From contig CAKMJT010000029.1 of the NCBI GenBank assembly GCA_927407015.1, positions 186,001-250,000 on the forward strand: a stretch of DNA of 64,000 bases, given 5' to 3'. The first letter of the stretch is position 1. Each line of letters begins with the position of its first letter. The notes beneath the pieces were generated by a model. That model searched no databases, was not told where the DNA came from, and saw nothing but the letters and a program-made list of their open reading frames with translations. The position numbers and the translations under genes are program-made. The DNA is from an uncultured Proteiniphilum sp. Its GTDB lineage: Bacteria; Bacteroidota; Bacteroidia; Bacteroidales; Dysgonomonadaceae. Positions 56,846-64,000 of the stretch are shown one piece after another.

Positions 56846-57577
56846 ATGGAATCAGACAAAATGAAAATAGAGGTATGGACAGATATCATGTGCCCCTACT
56901 GCCATATCGGTAAAATACATTACGAGACAGCATTGAAACAATTCGAGCATGGCGATGAGGTTGAGCTTGAGTGGAAAGCGTTTCAGCTGAACCCCGACCT
57001 GCCGGACAGGGGAAAAGGATATCCCATAGAGGAATACTTAATTCAGACAGCCGGATTCACTCCCGGAAAGTTAACAAACATGTATGAAGCAATCAAAAGG
57101 CTGGCAGACAACGCAGGTGTACCTTTCAATCTGCCCAATGCGATTGCGGCCAGCACACGCGATGCGCACCGGCTGATCAAGCTGGCTGCGACAAAGGGAC
57201 TCGATACGGTTGTGTTGCAGAAACTGACGAAAGCCTATTTTGAGGAGGCCAAAGATTACAGCGACCATGATCTGTTAATCGCTATCGGTACGGATTCAGG
57301 ACTGGAAGAGATTGAAATACGCACCATGCTGGACAGCGATGATTTTCTATATGAGATCAAACAGGATATCCAGGAGATGGCTAACCTGGGGTTCGATACG
57401 GTACCTACCTTCCTGATGGACAGAAGGCAGGCAATCATTGGTTCCGAACCGGTGGATCTTTTCCTGAAGGTATTGCGGAAAGCCCATGCCGACTGGAGAA
57501 ACCGTAAGGAAAGAGAACATGAACCAGTGGTAACGAAAGGCAAATCCTGTTCAGCAGACGGTGTGTGTGAAATATAA
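56846..57577 (+). CDS. DsbA-family oxidoreductase (FrnE-like), cytoplasmic
   Basis: A 243-residue thioredoxin-fold protein with WTDIMCPYCHIGK giving a CPYC redox pair (C16, C19). A helical insertion follows, and the cis-proline loop is DTVPTFLM. There is no signal peptide, as usual for FrnE-type 2-hydroxychromene isomerase relatives acting in the cytosol. The C-terminus ends GKSCSADGVCEI, adding a C-x5-C pair (C235, C241) that could form a second disulfide or bind a metal. An alternative start is the methionine at residue 6. It lies about 14 bases ahead of the GNAT gene and is likely co-transcribed with it. Confidence 0.92.
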   Translation: MESDKMKIEVWTDIMCPYCHIGKIHYETALKQFEHGDEVELEWKAFQLNPDLPDRGKGYPIEEYLIQTAGFTPGKLTNMYEAIKRLADNAGVPFNLPNAIAASTRDAHRLIKLAATKGLDTVVLQKLTKAYFEEAKDYSDHDLLIAIGTDSGLEEIEIRTMLDSDDFLYEIKQDIQEMANLGFDTVPTFLMDRRQAIIGSEPVDLFLKVLRKAHADWRNRKEREHEPVVTKGKSCSADGVCEI

Positions 57578-57591
57578 ATGAGTGGAAAAAG

Positions 57592-58128
57592 ATGGAATAT
57601 TTACTGGTTGATCCGAAGGAAGGTGAGCGCTGGAGCAACGTTTGGCAGTTATATGAAGAGAGTTTCCCGGTAGCGGAGAGGAGGAAAAAGGAAGATCACC
57701 TTCTTGCCTGCACCGATGAGCACTTTTTTCCTTTATCGGTATGGGAGCGCGATGCACTGGTGGGATTGATGTTTTTCTGGGAGTGGAAATCATACCGATA
57801 CCTGGAACATCTGGCCGTATATCCCGATCTTCGGGGTCATGGCTATGGCTCCCAGATGTTACGTTATCTGCGTGATTCCGAGCACACCATCATTCTTGAG
57901 AGCGATCCGCTCATCAATGAGTTATCGGTACGCCGTCTGCAGTTTTATGAACGTGCCGGTTACACGCTCACCCCCTATCGGTTTGTGCATCTGCCTTATC
58001 GCCTGGAGGCGCAACCGCAGGAGCTGCTTATTTTAAGTTATCCCAACATGATCACGAAAGAGCAGTACAACGATTTTCTCCGGTTTGTGAGTGAAGAGGT
58101 GATCCGTTATTGTGAGAGGCAGATTTAA
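57592..58128 (+). CDS. GNAT-family N-acetyltransferase
   Basis: The 178-residue protein has the acetyl-CoA-binding motif HLAVYPDLRGHGYGSQMLRYL near residues 71-91, with the R-G-H-G-Y-G loop. The preceding strand and the later RRLQFYERAGYTLTPYRF complete the fold. The acceptor is unknown. Its TAA stop overlaps the stop of the convergent gene within the four bases TTAA. Confidence 0.88.
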   Translation: MEYLLVDPKEGERWSNVWQLYEESFPVAERRKKEDHLLACTDEHFFPLSVWERDALVGLMFFWEWKSYRYLEHLAVYPDLRGHGYGSQMLRYLRDSEHTIILESDPLINELSVRRLQFYERAGYTLTPYRFVHLPYRLEAQPQELLILSYPNMITKEQYNDFLRFVSEEVIRYCERQI

Positions 58129-58643
58129 CAGTTCAGGATGGATTGCATGACACGCAGCACCTGATTCACATTCATAATTTCTCTTTTGGAACCGGGATAT
58201 AAAGGATATACAATCACAACAACAATATCCTCTTCCTCCATCTTCAGATATCCTCCAAGGCCCCAGGAGACCATTCTTGCATCGGTTCTGAATTTCAATA
58301 TACGATGCTCCCTGTCGGAAAAGGAGATGATCCATTGCCTGTCTACCCGCTGCATCACCTCATCAAAGGGTTGCTTTGTATGTCCCTTGTAATGAAACGT
58401 AGCTTTTTTCTGTCCTGTAAAAGCAGGGGGATCCAGTTTTTCTGATTCCATATAATCCAGTCTCTTCGAGAAATATGCGGTAATCAGTCCGGGTGGAATC
58501 ATCCCTACAATAAAAAAGACCAGTGCTGCCTGCAATAGATTCACCCTAATATTCCACAACAGGTAAATCACGGCAATCACCCCGATATAAAAAAACAGGA
58601 ATATGGATACCCAGTACAGGAATAAACGGAAGGTAAATCTCAT
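58125..58643 (-). CDS. Uncharacterised membrane protein
   Basis: I do not recognise this protein. From the ATG at 58643 (MRFTFRLFLYWVSIF) it has about 172 residues, with two hydrophobic helices near 5-27 and 36-58 and a soluble C-terminal half of about 110 residues. That half contains KATFHYKGHTKQPFDEVMQR and EDIVVVIVYPLYPGSKREI, probably an alpha/beta domain facing the cytoplasm. The frame is open to 58745, but the extra N-terminal codons are not hydrophobic and look like leader. It follows the DUF4230 gene on the same strand. Function unknown. Confidence 0.75.
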   Translation of the reverse strand: MRFTFRLFLYWVSIFLFFYIGVIAVIYLLWNIRVNLLQAALVFFIVGMIPPGLITAYFSKRLDYMESEKLDPPAFTGQKKATFHYKGHTKQPFDEVMQRVDRQWIISFSDREHRILKFRTDARMVSWGLGGYLKMEEEDIVVVIVYPLYPGSKREIMNVNQVLRVMQSILNC

Positions 58644-58761
58644 AACTCTTTGAATTATTATGACATAAAAACGGTTTAACCATATGGACGGGCACTGTGA
58701 CGACAAGTCATCAGCGACGAATTCCGGAAATATCAAACGGTTCACTCCACATTCACCGGTT

Positions 58762-59367
58762 TTAACGCCTTTGCGGAGTGACCAGTTCTTCCGTAATATG
58801 AATCTGGCTGAACCCCATCTCTCTCAATAAAGAGGTAATGGCCATTTTAGCCTGACCCGTTGCCTCTGCATAGATTCCCTGCTGAACAGCATCGCGGATC
58901 ATCACGTTCTTCTCCCTGGAGAGTGCTTCGTTATAATCCGATATTTTAATAGGATTGAAGGCGTTCTCGCTTTCATTGAAGACTTGAACTGATTTTTCAT
59001 CGATGACTGTATCCAGTATTTTCGGTTGAGGTATGGAGACATGCACGGTGGAATCGTTTTTCACGTCCACCTTGATCAGGTCAAAATCCACTCCCGCTTT
59101 AATATAGCCATTGTATTTCAGCAGGAAATATTTGTCGGTCAGCGGCACGTTGATATTCAGTATCTTCATGTAGTCCTTGTAACTGATCACGCCGGTGTAA
59201 TTATGCTTAACCAGTGCCAGCTCCTGCATATAGGTGATGCGGCTCATCACGGTAGAACTGTCATACCTTCTTTCTTTTTCTACTCCCGTGTTATGCACCA
59301 ATAGAACAACAGCAAGAATCACCGTGGTAAGAAAGAAAAAAAGTGTGGGCAGCGTTATTTTTCTCAT
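58762..59367 (-). CDS. DUF4230 membrane-anchored protein
   Basis: The 201-residue protein starts with one membrane helix (LPTLFFFLTTVILAVVLLV) and is followed by a DUF4230 domain: ITYMQELALVKHNYTGVISYKD, FLLKYNGYIKAGVDFDLIKV and VHVSIPQPKILD. The C-terminal helix AQKMAITSLLREMGFSQI-like region (residues about 170-190) is also typical. The family is widespread in Firmicutes and Bacteroidota with unknown role. It is divergent from the sigma factor gene and about 120 bases upstream of the unrecognised membrane protein. Confidence 0.85.
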   Translation of the reverse strand: MRKITLPTLFFFLTTVILAVVLLVHNTGVEKERRYDSSTVMSRITYMQELALVKHNYTGVISYKDYMKILNINVPLTDKYFLLKYNGYIKAGVDFDLIKVDVKNDSTVHVSIPQPKILDTVIDEKSVQVFNESENAFNPIKISDYNEALSREKNVMIRDAVQQGIYAEATGQAKMAITSLLREMGFSQIHITEELVTPQRR

Positions 59368-59487
59368 ACAATATTTTTAATTTTCCTTCATCACAAAAAT
59401 AGTCATAATGTGGTTAGAAAAAAGAATTTGACAATTTATTTCTTTAAAATGAACAGATCTGGTGAACCATTACACAACAAAATTATT

Positions 59488-59495
59488 TATCTTTG
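59488..59495 (+). promoter_or_regulatory. Candidate -7 element of the sigma factor gene
   Basis: TATCTTTG followed by ACTAA on the plus strand, a full match to TAnnTTTG, would give a leader of about 110 bases before the ATG at 59614. Confidence 0.5.
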
Positions 59496-59613
59496 ACTAA
59501 AATTAGCGAATTATAGTCTTTCATTACAAAACTGGCTGATAATTTGCCCATAATAAAAAAATGATGTTAATTTGTTTTTTTTGGGTCTTAGAAGGACCAA
59601 ATCCGGAAAATGA

Positions 59614-60207
59614 ATGGGCTCAGTTGATATACATTGGAGAAAATTCTTAGAAAATGGAGACGAACAGTCATTTTCCATCATCTACAACCATCATGTGGAC
59701 GACCTTTTCTCCTATGGAATCAGTCTGGGCTTTCAGAAGGAAGTATGCAAAGATGCCCTGCAGGATACCTTCTATAAACTCTACATCACAAAAGAAAAGC
59801 TGCATCATGTGGAAAATATCACGGCCTATCTCTTCAGTATTTTTAAACATCGACTTATTGACCTGAACCGAAAAAACAGAAGCGGAGAAAACATTGAATC
59901 CTATACCGAATCCTTTCCCATTCATGTGTCTATCCTGGAAGATATGATTGACATGGAGAACAGCGAACGAATCAGAAAAAAAGTAGAAACATTGTTGAAC
60001 AGCTTAACGCCAAATCAGCGGGAAGTGGTCTACCTGAAATACATGACCGGATTACAGCACAAGGAGATTGCAGAAGTTCTGGGTATCCACGAGGAATCCG
60101 CAAGGAAGCTGCTGTACAGAGCCATCGAGAAACTGCGCAAGTACGCCTCAGAAGAAAAATATCCGGAAAAACTACTTCTCTTCACCCTGCTCTCCCTGTT
60201 GCAATAA
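59614..60207 (+). CDS. ECF RNA polymerase sigma factor (FecI-like)
   Basis: The 197-residue protein has sigma region 2 (VCKDALQDTFYKLYITKEKL and YLFSIFKHRLIDLNRK) and region 4 (LTPNQREVVYLKYMTGLQHK, then EIAEVLGIHEESARKLLYRA). It lacks regions 1 and 3, as ECF factors do. A FecR-type anti-sigma gene follows 118 bases on, then an STN-domain SusC receptor, the standard Bacteroidota cell-surface signalling trio that switches on glycan uptake genes when ligand binds the receptor. The ATG at 59614 was chosen over an out-of-frame ATG four bases earlier. Confidence 0.94.
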   Translation: MGSVDIHWRKFLENGDEQSFSIIYNHHVDDLFSYGISLGFQKEVCKDALQDTFYKLYITKEKLHHVENITAYLFSIFKHRLIDLNRKNRSGENIESYTESFPIHVSILEDMIDMENSERIRKKVETLLNSLTPNQREVVYLKYMTGLQHKEIAEVLGIHEESARKLLYRAIEKLRKYASEEKYPEKLLLFTLLSLLQ

Positions 60208-60325
60208 TCCCATTCCTTCCTCCCAGGTGAAATCTCATCCGGCTAAAATGTTAATTTTATTATTTTTTCATTTATTTATGTCCACGAAATCAAAATAATA
60301 TTGTCATTACTAAAAAAGGTTTACA

Positions 60326-61525
60326 GTGAGTAACAAGTATCATACTTTTCGGAAAGATGATTATTTTCTTCACAATGAAGATTTTATCAGTTGGAGGCTA
60401 TTTCAGACGAAGGAGTCGGAGGATTACTGGAACGATTTCAGGGCAAGAAATCCGCATTTGGAAAAAACCCTTCAGGAAGCGATCAGGCAATTTGATGCCA
60501 TAGCGATAAATAGTTACCATTTACCGGAAACCGACAAACAGGCTATCTACAATACTGTTTTACGCAACGTCAGCCTTTACAGAAGACGCCGTCTGATAAT
60601 GAGGATTAGCTGGTCAGCTGCAGTTTTACTGATAGGCATCCTGTCACTTCTCTTCATTACGCAGATGAAAGAAGGCAATGGAAACAGAATGCTGCAGGAA
60701 GATGAGATGATTGTAGGGGAAGCATTACCGGAAGAGGAGATCTATCTTATCTCAGCCGGCAGGAAAATAAACTTATCCGGTAATTCTCATATCGGACTCA
60801 CGGACGATGGGAAAGCACTCGTGACAGACAGCACCTCTTCGCAGAAAGAGTTGTTGCTGGCTAAATCGGAGCTAAACAAGCTGGTGGTGCCCTACGGCAA
60901 ACGATCAAACCTGACGCTTTCCGATGGCACGGAGGTATGGCTTAACTCGGGAACTGAACTGGATTTCCCTGCTGAGTTCAGCGGAAAAACACGTGAGATC
61001 CACGTTAACGGCGAGATTTTCATCGAGGTAGCTCACAACAGGAAAGTGCCATTTATCGTACATGCAAAGGATATGGATATTCTCGTGCAGGGAACCTCTT
61101 TTAACATCTCCGCTTACAGGGATGACAGCCGAAAGACCGTTGTGCTGGTAGAGGGAAAAGTAAAGATAGAGAGAGGATCGGTACCGATAGCCGAATTATT
61201 GCCGAATGAGAAGATTGACATCACCGAAAACAATATCCTGAAAGAGAGGGTCGATGTATCGGAATATATCAGCTGGAGAAAAGGCATACTGGAGTTCAAC
61301 AATACCCCAATGTCTGAAATTCTGAAGAAGATAGCGCGATACTATAACGTGCAGTTCGAAGGAACGACAGACATACCATTAAGCAAACAAGCCTGTTCGG
61401 GAAAACTTTTCCTGTCTAATAACCTGGATAGTGTGATGACTTCCGTTTCCATCCTTTCCTCCACTGTCTACAAGAGAGAGAATAACAGAATACTTATCCG
61501 TAAAAAACAGATGCCTATGAAATAG
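60326..61525 (+). CDS. FecR-family anti-sigma factor
   Basis: The 399-residue protein has a cytoplasmic N-terminus that would hold the sigma factor, one membrane helix at about 93-113 (RISWSAAVLLIGILSLLFI), then a periplasmic FecR domain (VPYGKRSNLTLSDGTEVWLN; REIHVNGEIFIEVAHNRKVP; VQGTSFNISAY). The C-terminal DUF4974 domain (FNNTPMSEILKKIARYYNVQ) is proposed to touch the receptor's STN domain. The start is GTG. It lies between the sigma factor and the receptor genes, in the standard order. Confidence 0.95.
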   Translation: MSNKYHTFRKDDYFLHNEDFISWRLFQTKESEDYWNDFRARNPHLEKTLQEAIRQFDAIAINSYHLPETDKQAIYNTVLRNVSLYRRRRLIMRISWSAAVLLIGILSLLFITQMKEGNGNRMLQEDEMIVGEALPEEEIYLISAGRKINLSGNSHIGLTDDGKALVTDSTSSQKELLLAKSELNKLVVPYGKRSNLTLSDGTEVWLNSGTELDFPAEFSGKTREIHVNGEIFIEVAHNRKVPFIVHAKDMDILVQGTSFNISAYRDDSRKTVVLVEGKVKIERGSVPIAELLPNEKIDITENNILKERVDVSEYISWRKGILEFNNTPMSEILKKIARYYNVQFEGTTDIPLSKQACSGKLFLSNNLDSVMTSVSILSSTVYKRENNRILIRKKQMPMK

Positions 61526-61641
61526 ATTCCTTCAAAGAAATGTCAGAAAAAAGATCGGACAATGCTGTCACATTGCCCGATCAGACGAATATTAATTTAC
61601 AAATAATCCTAAATCACGTAAACTAAATTCACAACAAATGT

Positions 61642-64000
61642 ATGAAAGAAATTATTAAATCTAAACAAATTGCATGTAAAAAATGCGACCGAATCTTTAG
61701 AATCATGAAAGTCTTTAGTCTGCTATTTTTCCTCTGCATCCTGAGCATGTCAGCAGAGAATGTATATTCCCAGCAAAAGGAACTTTCACTTGACCTGAGA
61801 AACGTAACCATCTCCAAAATAATTTCAGAAATTGAAAAAACGAGCGATTATGTATTTCTCATTACGGATGAGGCTCAGTTGGAGCTCAACAAAAGGACCT
61901 CTATCAGGGCAAACAAAGAAAGTATTCGCCATATCCTGGAGTCAGTCCTGAAAGACACGAACCTGGAATACAGCGTGGTAGAAAGACAAGTATCCCTTTA
62001 TAAAGATACTGAGTCAAAGGCGTCGGAAAAACCTGTAACGGTTATGGAGGAGATTGCACAACAGAAAAAAAGTATAACCGGCAGGGTTACGGACAAAGAA
62101 GGAGTGCCCATTATCGGGGCAAATATTGTTGAGAAAGGTACCACCAACGGCACGGTAACCGATATAGAGGGAAAATTTTCATTCAACGTGGCAGATGATG
62201 CACTACTGCAAATCTCCTACATCGGATATCTTACCCAGGAGATAAATCCCGCAGGAAGAACAAATATCGATATCGTTCTGCAGGAAGATACACAGTCGCT
62301 CGAAGAATTGGTGGTCGTGGGCTACGGAGTCATGAAAAAAGTGAATTTAACGGGTTCGGTAGCTACTATTCAATATGATGAGGAGATGGAAAACAGGCCC
62401 ATCACCAATGTATCACAGGCAATCAGCGGCAAAGCACCCGGAGTCTGGGTGAGTCAAAATTCCGGGCAGCCCGGTAATGACGAGGCCAGAATTCGGGTTC
62501 GCGGCTGGGGAACTTTAAACAACTCGAATCCCTTGGTTATTATCGACGGGGTAGAGGGTGATCTAAACAATATTAATCCCCATGATATCGATAACATCTC
62601 CATCATAAAAGATGCAGCCGGTGCCGCAATCTACGGGTCAAAAGCAGCGAACGGGGTTGTATTGGTGACAACCAAAAGAGGTGGCCAGAATGAAAAGTTC
62701 CAGGTAAATCTATCTTCCTATTTTGGAGTTCAGCAACTGGGGCGAAGATACAACCTCATCACCAATAGTGCCGAGCATATGAGTCTAACGAATCAGGCGC
62801 TTCTCAACGCTGGGGGAAGCACGCTCTTCCCTGAAAGCATGATTTCTGCTTTTGAAAACGGGACGGACAGTTATAAATATCCGAATACGGATTGGTTTGA
62901 TGTATTATTTAAAACTGCTCCTATCCAGGAACATAATTTGTCCGTCACGGGAGGAACAGAGAGAAGCAACACCTTCCTGTCTTTCAACTACATGAATCAT
63001 GAAGGCATGATGCCAAATGTAAAATCACAGCGATATGGATTAAGGGCTAACATGGGGTTGAATGTGAATACATGGTTTCAATTGGACGGACGCATCCATT
63101 ACAACCGGAAAATCTCGGACGAGCCATACAATGATTTGGTGTATGGTTCATTAGGCCGTGTTTTCGACATGTTGTCAGGAGCCGCTCCATACATTGCCCC
63201 TTACACCAGGGATGGAAATTTTGGAGCTGTTGAAGCGATCACTGACGCCGGAGTTATCTTGTATGTTAATAAGAATCCCCTGATCGATGCCCACAACGGG
63301 AAAAAGAAAACGGAAACCAACTTTTTGAGCCTGAATGTTACCGCTGATATCAAGTTAGCTGATTTCATGCACTGGAGAACCAACGTAGCATCAGATGGAA
63401 CCTGGAATATGATTGACAATTACAATCAAACGTTAATGGGATACACAGATTCGGGAATTCCGATGATGACCCAAAACTATAACCGCGAAGGAATTGAAAT
63501 ATCCCGTACGCAGGTTTCAACACTGGTCAACAATATCTTTTCTACCCTAAATTTCGATAAAACATTCAATGAAAACCATAACATCTCCGCTATAGCCGGA
63601 TTACAACTGGAAGAAAGGACGATAAAAAACAGTTACGCCAGAAGATCCGATCCGCCCAAAGAGGGATTGACCGAGGTTGATGCAGGTACCTCAGGCATTC
63701 AGAGCGAAGGCAATATGCAGGGATTGCGTATGTTTTCCTATTTCGGAAGGTTGAATTATGCCTTGGCCAATAAATATTTATTTGAAGCGAATGTGAGGGC
63801 AGATGCCTCGTCGCGGTTCAAAAAAGAAAATCGGTGGGGTATCTTCCCCGGATTTTCATTGGGTTGGCGGCTCAGTGAAGAAGGCTTCATGGGAAATCAG
63901 GATATTTTCTCTAACCTGAAAATGAGGGCTTCATGGGGACAGTTAGGAAACCAGAATATTGCAGACTACTGGCCATATCTGACTACAATTGAACAGAACA
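61642..64000 (+). CDS. SusC-like TonB-dependent receptor with STN signalling domain, cut by the right edge
   Basis: The frame is open from the ATG at 61642 to the window edge (786 codons). A 21-residue basic leader precedes a signal peptide (MKVFSLLFFLCILSMSAENV). Then come an STN domain (about residues 50-115; LSLDLRNVTISKIISEIEKT), a regulatory-like domain (SITGRVTDKEGVPIIGANIV), the plug (EELVVVGYGVMKKVNLTGS; DAAGAAIYGSKAANGVVLV) and part of the barrel. The STN domain marks it as the transducer for the upstream FecR and sigma factor. The C-terminal strands, any SusD and the enzymes lie beyond the window, so the substrate is unknown. A start at 61705 would drop the basic leader. Confidence 0.94.
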   Translation, partial: MKEIIKSKQIACKKCDRIFRIMKVFSLLFFLCILSMSAENVYSQQKELSLDLRNVTISKIISEIEKTSDYVFLITDEAQLELNKRTSIRANKESIRHILESVLKDTNLEYSVVERQVSLYKDTESKASEKPVTVMEEIAQQKKSITGRVTDKEGVPIIGANIVEKGTTNGTVTDIEGKFSFNVADDALLQISYIGYLTQEINPAGRTNIDIVLQEDTQSLEELVVVGYGVMKKVNLTGSVATIQYDEEMENRPITNVSQAISGKAPGVWVSQNSGQPGNDEARIRVRGWGTLNNSNPLVIIDGVEGDLNNINPHDIDNISIIKDAAGAAIYGSKAANGVVLVTTKRGGQNEKFQVNLSSYFGVQQLGRRYNLITNSAEHMSLTNQALLNAGGSTLFPESMISAFENGTDSYKYPNTDWFDVLFKTAPIQEHNLSVTGGTERSNTFLSFNYMNHEGMMPNVKSQRYGLRANMGLNVNTWFQLDGRIHYNRKISDEPYNDLVYGSLGRVFDMLSGAAPYIAPYTRDGNFGAVEAITDAGVILYVNKNPLIDAHNGKKKTETNFLSLNVTADIKLADFMHWRTNVASDGTWNMIDNYNQTLMGYTDSGIPMMTQNYNREGIEISRTQVSTLVNNIFSTLNFDKTFNENHNISAIAGLQLEERTIKNSYARRSDPPKEGLTEVDAGTSGIQSEGNMQGLRMFSYFGRLNYALANKYLFEANVRADASSRFKKENRWGIFPGFSLGWRLSEEGFMGNQDIFSNLKMRASWGQLGNQNIADYWPYLTTIEQN

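Overview
The window is a bacterial chromosome segment from the Bacteroidota, most probably order Bacteroidales; a Dysgonomonadaceae-type organism (Proteiniphilum/Petrimonas-like) is my inference. The support is three SusC/SusD-type systems, a hybrid two-component regulator, an Oar-type TonB receptor, FecI/FecR signalling, the DUF177-rpmF-fabH-era-der gene set and many copies of the Bacteroidota -7 promoter element TAnnTTTG. There are no rRNA genes, CRISPR arrays, insertion sequences or phage genes. The only RNA gene seen is one tRNA-His.

Layout. 1-3138 (minus): transketolase, RpiB and an S41 peptidase cut by the left edge, a pentose-phosphate operon with a protease-like passenger. 3440-6854 (plus): a SpoU methyltransferase, a bifunctional-nuclease-family protein, RsmE, a broken M81-type lipoprotein gene and endonuclease III; tRNA-His lies on minus between them. 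6965-23469 (minus): a polysaccharide utilization locus reading SusC, SusD, GH43, hybrid two-component regulator, GH2, GH93-like, GH43 and aldose epimerase, best explained by arabinan or arabinose-oligosaccharide use; a small membrane protein and a NIPSNAP protein follow. 23900-37605 (minus): DUF349 protein, Der, Era, a second SusC/SusD pair, FabH, L32, DUF177 and a sugar-kinase-like protein. 37659-43614 (minus): a CBM9-like protein, then an OB-fold/BACON lipoprotein and its Oar-type receptor. 43918-45934 (minus): GroEL/GroES. 46166-53690: a DUF192 protein, an S9 peptidase, an SDR, a DUF2007 protein, an AI-2E-family permease, and a FecB/FecC-type binding protein plus permease without an ATPase. 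54090-58128 (plus): ClpC, a FrnE-type DsbA and a GNAT. 58125-59367 (minus): an unrecognised membrane protein and a DUF4230 protein. 59614 to the right edge (plus): sigma factor, FecR anti-sigma and an STN-domain SusC receptor cut by the edge.

How the parts work together. In the large locus SusC/SusD would bind and import oligosaccharides, the lipoprotein GH43 and other hydrolases trim them, the epimerase handles released sugar, and the membrane-spanning regulator senses a product and activates transcription. At the right end the STN receptor, FecR and sigma factor form a trans-envelope signalling relay for a different, unseen substrate.

The less ordinary observations are: (1) a family of 7- or 8-bp tandem repeat tracts with a shared GCTGA core in intergenic DNA, one of which runs into the 3' end of a truncated M81-like lipoprotein gene; (2) an orphan SusC/SusD pair, bracketed by its own terminators, lying inside the fabH-era gene set; (3) a sigma-54-like promoter upstream of clpC; (4) an Oar receptor paired with a triple-OB-fold surface lipoprotein; (5) a metal/cobalamin-type ABC permease without an ATPase. 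None of these was checked by a database search.
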